Part shown: positions 25,026-33,700 of the stretch, in pieces
Numbering within the stretch: position 1 is the stretch's first letter
Layout: each line of letters begins with the position of its first letter
Assembly: GCA_966212235.1 (NCBI GenBank)
Contig: CBIHPP010000003.1
Coordinates: 503,055 to 567,054, forward strand
Reading direction: 5' to 3'
Length of the DNA stretch: 64,000 bases
Source of the DNA: Niastella sp966212235
Lineage (GTDB): Bacteria; Bacteroidota; Bacteroidia; Chitinophagales; Chitinophagaceae
Notes under the pieces: model-generated
What the model was told of the DNA's origin: nothing
Database searches by the model: none
Seen by the model: only the letters and a program-made list of their open reading frames with translations
Position numbers and translations under genes: made by a program

Positions 25026-28000
25026 TTAGACCAATTTTGCCTTTTCTCTTTCCGTAAAATGATCAATCGTTGTTAAGATTTTTTCTGATAGCGTTATCGG
25101 CTTAAATGCCATACTATAGATGATATCTATCATAAGCGATGTAGCAGCAAAGAATATTAATGTAGGAAATACCTGAAAACGTAATGAAACCGGCGATGCA
25201 AATACACTGAATCCGAAATTGACTACCCAAAAAGCCCCGGTCAACCATAAATATTTGGAAACATCTCTTCTAAAGTGGAATCCTTTTAACATCAAAAAGA
25301 ATACAAAGCTAAGCACGAAAAGAACATTTAAACATCCGATTAAAATGGGAAGAAAATTAAGTACAGCTACATTATTATCTTTTACACGCGTGAATACTTT
25401 GTTTGTTTTATATTGAAACCATTCTTGCGCTTTGTTTACCACCGTATCTTGCCCTGTATTATAGGTTTCTAAAAACTCGACCGGGGGGGCATAATATTTT
25501 GCAGCATTGGGAAGCAGATAGTATTGTAAATATTTAACAGGATAATGTTTAATTAACCAATAGCCATAAGAATTGTAAAGCGGTCCCATTTCTGCCCAGT
25601 ATGGAAATGGTAATGCCACATTGGAGGCAAGTTTAAATTGTCTTATGCCATATTGTTGAAGTGGAGAAGGTGCTATCCACATATAATAGGTACTTGCAAA
25701 TTGCAATTCATGCGGATATTTGAAAACATTTCTCGTCGTATCAAAATAGCCTCGCACCATATTATCTAATTGCTGCAATTTTTTAGGTGCGGGCTTTCGG
25801 TCGGCGCTGTCAACATACCTGTAAGCATACAAGGCATTGTTGGCCATCTGCCAACCACTGAATGGCGTAAATTGCCTTTTACCCGTTTGTTCGTAATATT
25901 TTTGGCTGGTATGCCATACAAAAAATACAATTACAAGAACTGATGCTACGATTCCACTTAGCTTATACGCAAGCTTTTGCCGTGAAAGCAGTATGGCCAA
26001 AACTGTAATAATAGGGTAATATATTGCATTGTATCGTGTTGAAAAAGCGAGGTATATCACCAGTACCTGCAAAATGAGTAGTCTGATAGTCGGTTTCTCA
26101 ATAATCCATATGAGTAGCGTCATCCATGCTATACTAAGCGATATGAAATAGGCGTCACTTGAAATCATATTCGCGAGGTATAGATATACCGGATTCAGTA
26201 TGGCAAATACAAACAGTAAGTTCCTGGTGAGCTTTCCTGGCTTGAAGAAATAAGCAATGGACATGACGAATAAGAAGCTGGAGCTTTGCAACAAGAAATA
26301 TTGGAATGCAACCAGTGCTGTGTCCGAATTTGTGAAAACACTAAACAAGCGCAGGAAATTCGAATAGCCTACTGGATAAATGCCGATAGAATTATTTTTG
26401 ATAGCAGCATTCAGGTAAACCCAGGAGTCGCCAAAGATAAAACCTGGATAAGGGTAGAAATATTTGAAAACAGAAAATTGAATTATTACAGCTGCTAAGG
26501 CAAACAATAGATACATTCTGTTTTTGCGATCCTTAAAAAGAAAATCGCTAAACCTGCCTCTCTGAATATTCGTTTGAAAGCCTGGCGTTGGAACTTGTTG
26601 TTGATCGGGTGATTTTATATCTGTATGTTCCGTATTGTTTTTGGATTCATGATATTCCTGCTCCGTATTAATTTCCCAGATATTCGCCTTTGTGGTAACA
26701 CCCGCACAAATATTATCCACCGACACCATAGCTGTCAGCATACTATGATCACTGTTATTATACTTATGCATACCATTGCGGCCTACCAGGAACAGATTTT
26801 CAAATTGGTCGGTATATTCCCTGATCTTGTCAAACTGATTATAGGTACCGAAATAAGCCGGGTATGTTTTTTCCATGCGTTGTACGGTGCTGTCAAGCAC
26901 ATCTTCGACTTTGGCCAATCCCATTTTTTCCAGTTCTGAAATGGCAGTGCGTTGTATGTCTGCATCACTCAGGTCCCAGAATTCATCGCCTTTGTTACAG
27001 AAATATTCCATACCCAGCCAAACGGTATCAGGATCCTTGACCATATACGGACTCCAGTTGTTGAATATTTGCAGCCGTCCTACCTTCACATCCTTTTCCT
27101 GTATGTAGATCCAGGTGTCTGGCAGCATCTTTTGATTGTCGGGTGGTGTTAGTTTTTTCAACAGCACACCGATGGTGATAAAGTCACGGTATTGTAATCC
27201 AGCAGCAATCTCTTTTACATCTTCTGGTACCTGGCCATTCATTCCTGCTATCAATTCCTGCACCGGCATCGTACTGAAAAAATAATCTCCAGTATATTCG
27301 GTCTGTTCATGGGTAACATCGTTTTCGGTGATAACGCCTGTTACTTGATTGTCTGCAATGAGCACTTCTTTTACGCTTTCATGCATGATGATCTTTCCTC
27401 CCAGCACCTCAATGGTGCGGGCGACTTCTTCCCATAATTGCCCTGGTCCTAATGCCGGATACATGAATTGTTCAATTAAGCTGGTTTCTGTATCCTTCTG
27501 CGCGATATCATTCCTGTTCTTCTTCTTAATAAGCGTCTGTGCTGCATGTTGTATCGCCTTGCTGATAGATACGCCTTTGATGCGCTGAGCGCCCCATTCG
27601 GCGGAAATCTCGTTGCAGGGCACGCCCCAGACTTTCTCCGTATAATCTTTAAAGAACAATAAATATAATTTTCGGCCAAACCGGTTGATGAGAAAATCTT
27701 CCAGGCTTTTTTCCGGTTTGCGGGGAAATAGTTGTGCTTTTATATAGGAGCCCAGGATGCCTAACGTTCTGATGGGTCCCAGTTTTTTTAAGGTGTCAAA
27801 GGAGAGCTGAATAGGATAGGTAAAGAACTTACGTAAAAAATAGATGCGTGATAATCTTCTGCGTATGAGCATCATCTTACTTTCATCAACCACTTTTTCG
27901 GATAAAGGAGTTTCCTCCTGTTTAATGGTTCGATGATTTTTCTGATAGGTAATAGTCGTATAAGTATCCTTTGCGGGTTGGACGGGCATGATATTCATCC

Positions 28001-28208
28001 ACCAGTTCATGACGCGGTCGCTTTTGGAAAAGAAACGGTGACCGCCTATATCCATTCTGTTGCCTTTATAATTGATCGTTTTAGAAATACCTCCGATGTC
28101 TCCGGACTTCTCCAGTATAATGGGCGTGATATCCGTTTTTTTGAGTAATTCGTAAGCTGCAGTGAGCCCAGCGGGCCCGGCACCAATGATAATAGCTCTT
28201 TTGGGCAT
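25026..28208 (-). CDS. FAD-dependent oxidoreductase fused to membrane glycosyltransferase (copy 2)
   Basis: 1060 aa. Residues 1 to about 555 are almost identical to the protein at 831-4064: IIIGAGPAGLTAAYELL for FAD binding, MDIGGHRFFSKSDRVMNWW, WGVPCNEISAEWGAQRIKG and a second FAD-contact end YNNSDHSMLTAMVSVDNIC. The linker (about 555-585) is shorter and unrelated in sequence. The membrane part (about 585-1060) has the GDSWVYLNAA motif after its first helix and about ten hydrophobic segments, as in GT-C glycosyltransferases, but only about half its residues match copy 1. Conserved islands are YPVGYSNFLRLFSVF, FTPFSGWQ.ANNALYAYRY and YYAPPVEFLETY. First gene of the cassette with MauE, redoxin and the small exported protein. 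Activity and substrate are unknown. Confidence 0.8.
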   Translation of the reverse strand: MPKRAIIIGAGPAGLTAAYELLKKTDITPIILEKSGDIGGISKTINYKGNRMDIGGHRFFSKSDRVMNWWMNIMPVQPAKDTYTTITYQKNHRTIKQEETPLSEKVVDESKMMLIRRRLSRIYFLRKFFTYPIQLSFDTLKKLGPIRTLGILGSYIKAQLFPRKPEKSLEDFLINRFGRKLYLLFFKDYTEKVWGVPCNEISAEWGAQRIKGVSISKAIQHAAQTLIKKKNRNDIAQKDTETSLIEQFMYPALGPGQLWEEVARTIEVLGGKIIMHESVKEVLIADNQVTGVITENDVTHEQTEYTGDYFFSTMPVQELIAGMNGQVPEDVKEIAAGLQYRDFITIGVLLKKLTPPDNQKMLPDTWIYIQEKDVKVGRLQIFNNWSPYMVKDPDTVWLGMEYFCNKGDEFWDLSDADIQRTAISELEKMGLAKVEDVLDSTVQRMEKTYPAYFGTYNQFDKIREYTDQFENLFLVGRNGMHKYNNSDHSMLTAMVSVDNICAGVTTKANIWEINTEQEYHESKNNTEHTDIKSPDQQQVPTPGFQTNIQRGRFSDFLFKDRKNRMYLLFALAAVIIQFSVFKYFYPYPGFIFGDSWVYLNAAIKNNSIGIYPVGYSNFLRLFSVFTNSDTALVAFQYFLLQSSSFLFVMSIAYFFKPGKLTRNLLFVFAILNPVYLYLANMISSDAYFISLSIAWMTLLIWIIEKPTIRLLILQVLVIYLAFSTRYNAIYYPIITVLAILLSRQKLAYKLSGIVASVLVIVFFVWHTSQKYYEQTGKRQFTPFSGWQMANNALYAYRYVDSADRKPAPKKLQQLDNMVRGYFDTTRNVFKYPHELQFASTYYMWIAPSPLQQYGIRQFKLASNVALPFPYWAEMGPLYNSYGYWLIKHYPVKYLQYYLLPNAAKYYAPPVEFLETYNTGQDTVVNKAQEWFQYKTNKVFTRVKDNNVAVLNFLPILIGCLNVLFVLSFVFFLMLKGFHFRRDVSKYLWLTGAFWVVNFGFSVFASPVSLRFQVFPTLIFFAATSLMIDIIYSMAFKPITLSEKILTTIDHFTEREKAKLV

Positions 28209-28280
28209 AGAATCAGTTTTTTATGGCAAATCAATATTCAAAAAGTGTAGCCCCGGCAACAAAGCCAGTGATAGATGTAG

Positions 28281-28385
28281 CGAGCATCCTTCCGCGTAAA
28301 CCGGAACAATTTTATAAAAGCATTCACTGACCCTCGTTTCAAGGTAAAATTGTCTCACCAGCTTGTTAGCAGGGTTATACGATGC
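28281..28385. repeat. Repeat shared with 7271-7375
   Basis: About 105 bp recognisably homologous with the stretch downstream of the AraC gene at 7.4 kb. CACTGACCCTC, TAAAATTG and TCACCAG keep the same order and spacing. It lies upstream of the flavoprotein cassette here but downstream of an AraC gene there, so the element is not tied to one gene context. Confidence 0.5.
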
Positions 28386-28456
28386 CCTCCAACCTTCTTG
28401 AAGAAAGGCTTTTGGGTCTTTTACTTTAAAATGTTTAACAGTGTAGTGGTTGAATC

Positions 28457-28523
28457 TAGCCGTCTGTGCTGCGGTTAAACAACCGCGGCGTACCGGCGGA
28501 AACCTTATTCAATCAAGAATAAG
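28457..28523 (-). ncRNA. 67-nt structured element, copy 2 (candidate cis-RNA or DNA site)
   Basis: The counterpart of 8328-8394. CTTATTC/GAATAAG and GCGGTT/AACCGC are both perfectly paired here. The inner stem differs from copy 1 by a compensatory pair plus one further improved pair. It lies 249 nt upstream of the flavoprotein start and 206 nt downstream of the AraC stop, on the same strand as both. Confidence 0.45.
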
Positions 28524-28728
28524 AGAGGTGCGTACTGCGTGATAACAATACTATAAGTTTGTATTTCTTGTGCCTTGTATCTTTTGTATTTTCTCTTGTA
28601 CCTTGTCTCTTGTGCCTTGTTCCTTTCTTAATGGATGTAAGTTACATCGTGTAGTTTTGCCCTTTTGCAACATTGTTTTCCCTTTTTGCTACATTCTTTT
28701 GCATTTATGCTTAGGGATCACTGTTAGT

Positions 28729-29085
28729 TCAGGCAACCTGGTTCTGCCATTCGGTTGGTGTTATACTGAACTCTTTTTTAAAGGCCCGGCAAAAGGAGGC
28801 CTGGCCGCTGTACAGGCACTTCGCTGCGACCTGCTTCTTGGGCATGCCTGTTTCCAGGAATTGTTTTGAGGCTTCCAAACGCTGTCGCACCTGGTATTCT
28901 TTGATACCGGCGCCATACACGTCTTTGAATGCTTTCTCAACGGAGTTTCGATTCGGTGTACTTAAATGGTCTAATAATTCGGCGGACGTTTTGCAATGAA
29001 ATGGATGGGCGTCTATGTGCTGCTTGATGCTTTCTATGGCGCATAACACATACCGGGAAAAAGGTTTTCTGGTTTCTCTGAGCAT
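28729..29085 (-). CDS. Short AraC-type HTH regulator (module copy 2)
   Basis: 118 aa, nearly only the AraC DNA-binding domain: LLDHLSTPNRNSVEKAFKDV, then MPKKQVAAKCLYSGQASFCRAF and ITPTEWQNQ. It is a close paralogue of 8712-9068 with the same start, MLRETRKP. It lies 37 bp after the 153-aa unknown gene on the same strand and upstream of the flavoprotein cassette on that strand, so it is the natural candidate regulator of the cassette. Confidence 0.82.
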   Translation of the reverse strand: MLRETRKPFSRYVLCAIESIKQHIDAHPFHCKTSAELLDHLSTPNRNSVEKAFKDVYGAGIKEYQVRQRLEASKQFLETGMPKKQVAAKCLYSGQASFCRAFKKEFSITPTEWQNQVA

Positions 29086-29122
29086 GTTCAGAAAATTTGA
29101 ATGAGGAATCAGGTTTAATTGG

Positions 29123-29584
29123 TCAGGATTTACCAGCTAATTGATAATGCTGGTTGGTATAGATGAAAAAATCTTTCGGTGTCTCTAACAACGCAGTAAC
29201 TACTGACGATGCGTTGTTAGCTGCTTTGACCGTTATGGTGTTGTTTTGTTTTCGAAAATGCAATGCGTAAACGAAAGGTGGGGTATTGATGGCGCTGAAG
29301 ATGACGACCTCGCCTTTGCGATAGAGGTCCATTAATACGTCGGGGGTAATGGCGCCTATGTGCCTGATCTTTGTAATGCCAAAGGCTTTTACAAATGCAT
29401 CAATGGTGCTGGGGTCGTATTCGAGTTCAATAAAAAAGGGTTCTGCAACAGGTGCTCCCGGCCAGTGGCTGCTGACGCTGATGGCATCTTCTTCGTCGAG
29501 AAGAATTTCTACGTGGTGTGAATTGGTGTACATGCCTAGCCGCTTATCCAGAAAATCATATACGGCCTGGTTAATCGTGTTCAT
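29123..29584 (-). CDS. Conserved protein of unknown function, 153 aa (module copy 2)
   Basis: MNTINQAVYDFLDKRLGMY opens the protein, and the paralogue at 9111-9575 matches along the whole length (LDEEDAISVSSHWPGAP, FFIELEYDPSTIDAF, IRHIGAITPDVLMDLYRKG, TPKDFFIYTNQHYQLAGKS). No signal peptide, helix bundle or known motif is visible. Always followed by the short AraC gene in this window. Function unknown; a cytoplasmic partner of the regulator is the simplest guess. Confidence 0.75.
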   Translation of the reverse strand: MNTINQAVYDFLDKRLGMYTNSHHVEILLDEEDAISVSSHWPGAPVAEPFFIELEYDPSTIDAFVKAFGITKIRHIGAITPDVLMDLYRKGEVVIFSAINTPPFVYALHFRKQNNTITVKAANNASSVVTALLETPKDFFIYTNQHYQLAGKS

Positions 29585-29740
29585 GATTAAGGTTTTAATT
29601 TTTCTTTCTTGTTACGCTACTTCAGGACCTACTAACCATGGACGGCGTGTTGTGCCGGAACTATATGCAAGGTACAGTCGTAGTGCATTCGAATTTGCAC
29701 TGAATCTATTCTATTGGGTTTGTTTCATACTCCAAAGTGT

Positions 29741-29765
29741 GGGAGAAAGGGCAACAATAGTGCCC
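29741..29765 (-). terminator. Likely terminator downstream of AraC gene 29818-30192
   Basis: Read on the minus strand, GGGCA and TGCCC flank a 7-nt loop (29749-29765) and are followed by a T-rich stretch opposite GAGAAA. It lies 53 bp beyond the AraC stop and separates that gene from the 153-aa gene. Confidence 0.5.
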
Positions 29766-29817
29766 GTAGTTCGGTTGTGGGATGGTGTGGGGGAGGGGGA
29801 TGTGTAGATCGGTATGA

Positions 29818-30192
29818 TTAACCCTGTGCAAGGGCTTCCGGCCGGTTCTGCCAATCGGTAGGCGTTTGGTTGTATAATTTCTTAAAGGCTTTGGCAAAGC
29901 TGTTTTGTGAACTGTAGCCGCATTTGAAGGCGATCTCTTTGATGGTCAATCGGCCTTCATCCAGCAACTGCTGCGAGAATTCCATCTTGCGCATCAGCTG
30001 GTATTGTTTGAGCGTAACACCAAACAAATTTTTAAAGCCGGCTTCCAGCAATTTCCGGTCGATGCCTGCCTCCTTGGCTAATAGGTGGATCTTTTTACTT
30101 GTAAGCGGATTGGTCTTGATCTCCAGTTGGATGGCATATATCAGCATTTTCGTGCTCTTCTTCATCCTGTTTTCAGTATCCATAAAACACAT
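29818..30192 (-). CDS. Short AraC-type HTH regulator
   Basis: 124 aa; an internal ATG at 30183 is an equally good start. AraC DNA-binding domain: IHLLAKEAGIDRKLLEAGFKNLFGVTLKQYQ for the first helix-turn-helix, and LTIKEIAFKCGYSSQNSFAKAF for the second, followed by YNQTPTDWQNR. It is more distant from the two module AraC proteins than they are from each other. No sensor domain. It precedes the 153-aa/AraC unit on the same strand but seems to be separated from it by a terminator hairpin. Confidence 0.82.
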   Translation of the reverse strand: MCFMDTENRMKKSTKMLIYAIQLEIKTNPLTSKKIHLLAKEAGIDRKLLEAGFKNLFGVTLKQYQLMRKMEFSQQLLDEGRLTIKEIAFKCGYSSQNSFAKAFKKLYNQTPTDWQNRPEALAQG

Positions 30193-30384
30193 TTTTAAAA
30201 ATCTGGTGAATAAGGTTATGCATGATGCAGGTTGCTACTGCGCCATGGCGGTAAGAAGTTCTATTTCCTTGCTAATGTTGGGAAATGCTCCTGGTTTTGC
30301 GTCAGCAACTGGAGAATAGTAAGAAATGAGTTTTCTGGTCTGGCAGCATACCGGTAATGTGTAAGAACCGGTGTGATTACTGTC

Positions 30385-30417
30385 TTAACCTGTGGTTGAC
30401 CTGTGGTTGACCTGTGG
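30385..30417. repeat. Three 11-bp tandem repeats
   Basis: TTAACCTGTGG is followed by two exact TTGACCTGTGG units. The unit resembles half of the GACCTGT palindromes at 8.4 and 10.6 kb but lacks the inverted partner. It could be an operator or repeat debris. Confidence 0.55.
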
Positions 30418-30608
30418 TGGTGACGCTACGTCAGAAACGACATAGATAAACCCAAGGTAGTCTTTTTACAGGCATATTCGGTGAATTAATTTCACTGAAT
30501 TTGTATAAGTACTAACGGTGAGTAACTCAGGTAATTATATATAGGTCAGGGCACCATTATGGCGATCGGCTTTCTTGCTCAACCGGTTTTTTAAAAGAAT
30601 GGCAAGTC

Positions 30609-30624
30609 TACCCCCCTTATTAGG
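30609..30624 (+). promoter_or_regulatory. C-tract motif, candidate operator for the hybrid two-component regulator
   Basis: CTACCCCCCTTATTAG shares CCCCCCTTATTAG with 54275-54287. A weaker CCCC follows at 30634-30637. It sits about 100 bp before the lyase gene of the polysaccharide locus. Confidence 0.4.
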
Positions 30625-30725
30625 CAGCTGCGTCCCCTGTTGCACAATCGCTGTGTTTCTAAATTTATCCAGTAATTGAATGGTCGCTTAACGATTTACC
30701 AGGATTATTAAAACTGACTTGCTGT

Positions 30726-33700
30726 ATGATACTTCCACTGTATGCCAACCAACGGCCTGCGGGCCGGTGTTTGTTCTTTGTGCCCGTACGTTTCGTTCTT
30801 CGCGCTGTATGTATTTTATTATGCCTTTTATTATTGAATAGTGTTCAAGCGCAACGGTTCCCGCATCCGGGTATTCCGTTTACACAATACGACCTCAACC
30901 AGCTGAAACAAAATATTACGCAGGAGCCCTGGCTGTCGGCGTATAATGCGTTTAAAAACGATAGCCATTCCAAATTGTCGTACGGCATGAAGGGGCCTTT
31001 TGCCACCGTTACCCGCGCGCCGAACCTGAACAACACCGCCTGGATAGAAGATATGATCGCGGTGCATAACCTCGCGTTCATGTGGGTGTTCACCGGCGAC
31101 TCGGCCTATGCACGTAAGGCCACCAACATGATGGACGCCTGGGCCGTCACCAATACCACCTGGGGCGGTGGGGAGAGCATGCTCGACATTGGGGATTATG
31201 CCCAATACTGGGCTACGGGCGCCGACATTCTCCGCGGCACGTTCCCGGGCTGGTCGGCCACCAATACGGCCCACGTAAAAAATTATTTTGAAACCGTATT
31301 ATATCCTACGTCGTGGGTGCCGTATCCATTGCGCGATCAAAACAAAGGCGCTTTGCAATTGAAGATCGCCCTGGCGGCTTCCGCCTTTAACGACGATGCC
31401 GTCAAATTTAACCAGGCCATAGAAGTGTACCGCATGGATGCGGGTGGGGGTATGCGCAATTCGCTGCCCAATGGCGAAGTAGGCGATGCCGGTCGCGACG
31501 ACCACTGGCGCGTTCAGGCCGCCGCCCTGGTTTGGGGTGCGGAGGTAGCGTTCAAACAGGGCATCGATATGTATAGTGAACTCGACAACCGCGTGCTGGC
31601 CATCGGCGAACTGTATCATAAATATGCGTTTGAAGGCGATACCATGACCTTCATTCCTTTCGGTGGGTATGCTTCTTATTGGACCAACTGGGGCATCGCG
31701 CCCGGCGCACGCAGAGGTGACTTTACGAATATCTTAAAGGCCGCGTATTCACTGCGCAAGGGAATGCCTACGCCGTATACCGATCTGATGCGTACTGCCC
31801 TGGGCGGCGCCGGCGGCGAATTTTTATATTTGAAATCAAGCGATACGTCTACGGCGGTGGCGTTACCGCCGAAGAATTATCCGGCGGACCAGGTGCAGCC
31901 GGTGAGTAATTTGACGAATTATGATATCGGCAACGCCGGGATGGCCGGGAGCGCTTCTTATGATAACGGTACCTGGACGGTGAAAGGCGCGGGCAACTCC
32001 GTGAGTGCCGCGGTGAATTTTACGTTTCAAAAAGTAAGCGGCGATGCGGGCCTTATTGTTCGTGTGACGGGAATGTCGTTAAGTACGGGCGGTTGCGGCG
32101 TGATGATGCGCGAGTCGTTGCAGCCCGGTGCTAATTATTACGACATTCAACTGGCGGCCACCGGCGGCGTTGGGCGGCATTATCAACCCAAAGCGCCCTG
32201 GTGGTTGAAAATAGAACGGGTGGGCACGCGCATCTTCACCTATCATTCACAGGATGGTATCAACTTTACCAACCTCGGTTGTTTCTATTCAACTACATTT
32301 CCCAATGAGATGTACCTTGGTTTTTATGCGATCTCCAATAATACTTCGGCCCTTAACACGGCTACGTTTACGAATGTTGGGTTTAATAATAATACCGCAG
32401 TTGGTGCGCCGGTGATCAGCAGCGCTACAACCGTTACGGCCGCAAGCGGTGTTTTGTTCAATTATAATATAACAGCCAGCGGACAGCCAACGGCGTATAG
32501 TGCGAGTGGATTGCCTGCGGGATTAACCCTCGATGGAGCAACTGGTATTATTGCCGGTACGCCTACTGTGCCGGGCAAGTATATAGTAACGCTCGGCGCC
32601 ACCAATGCGAATGGGACGGGAACAGCTACGTTGATTGTTTCCGTTTTTAACAATACGGCGCCTGCCGCTCCGGTGACGACGGTGGCTGTCGTGAATACCA
32701 CGCAGATCAAACTCAGCTGGGCAGCCGTGGATAACGCGACCAGTTATACGATCAAACGGTCGCAAACGGTGGGCGGTCCGTATACCGTTTTGCAAACCGG
32801 TGTTACCGGCACTTCGTATACTGATATTACACCAGTGCCGGAAGTGCCCAACTATTATGTGGTGACGGCCCTCGCTGGTGATTTGGAAAGCGGACTTTCC
32901 AATGAAGTAAATGCGGCGGTACCGCCGGCGATCCCGTCGAAACCGGTGGTGGTTAATATGAACGGACAAATCGCTTTGAGTTGGGATACTGCGTATGGCG
33001 CTACTTCGTATAACGTAAAGCGCGGAACGCTGAGTGGAGGTCCGTATACGACCATCGCGACGGTAACCACAAACAGTTATACCGATGCAGCGGTTGTCAA
33101 TGGCAATTCCTATTATTATGTGATCTCTGCCAAAGGCGCTACCAAAGAAAGCGGTAATTCACCGGAAGCGTTTGGTGTGCCGGGCAGCAGTAGCGTGACC
33201 TGGGGTGTTGATCCCGATTCACAACTATGGAGCGAAGCGGGCAACTGGATAGAGAACACCGTGCCTGTCAATCCGGCTATTATTACCTTCCGGTCTTCTG
33301 CCGATACGGTGATCACCAATGATATGACGGGTCTGGAAGTGTCGCGTATTCAGTTTGAAGCAGATGCCAGCGCCTACACGATTGCGGGGAATGCTATGGC
33401 GTTGAACAACGACCTGGTGAACAATTCATCGATGTCGCAAACGCTTTCCACGCCATTGGTGTTGAACAGTGCCTTAGCGGTTAATACCAAAACAGCCAAC
33501 ATTACTATTTCTGGAAATATCACGGGTACGGGCAGTCTGCGCAAAATGGGCAGCGGTATCCTGACGCTCACCGGCAACAATACGTATTCGGGCGGCACCG
33601 TCGTAACCGGCGCTATTGGCGCCTGGCCGCCGGTTCATGCCATTGCTTTAGGTAGTAGTGGAAGCGGTACACCCTCGAACCCAACGGCTGGTCCGCTGGG

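Larger units (their letters stand above)
28209..28728. promoter_or_regulatory. 520-bp intergenic region upstream of the flavoprotein cassette
   Basis: No convincing gene. It holds the near-identical 40-bp upstream region shared with 4065-4104, the 105-bp repeat at 28281-28385, the structured element at 28457-28523, a one-armed CTTGTACC-type short-repeat array at about 28560-28627, and a tail (28629-28690) resembling 8618-8690. A minus-strand frame (about 28228-28390) reads open for some 50 codons but has no clear start, and its copy at 7.3 kb is interrupted. Confidence 0.45.
30193..30725. promoter_or_regulatory. 533-bp divergent region before the giant lyase gene
   Basis: No gene is seen. 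It contains three 11-bp tandem units of TTGACCTGTGG type (30385-30417) and a C-tract motif, CTACCCCCCTTATTAG (30609-30624), about 100 bp upstream of the lyase start. The motif recurs upstream of the susC gene at 54459. Promoters for the AraC gene (minus) and the lyase gene (plus) should lie here. Confidence 0.4.

Noticed and set aside
28228..28390. About 50-codon open frame upstream of the flavoprotein gene on the minus strand
   Set aside because: No convincing start codon, and the homologous copy at 7.3 kb contains several stops. Kept only as a repeat or possible remnant.
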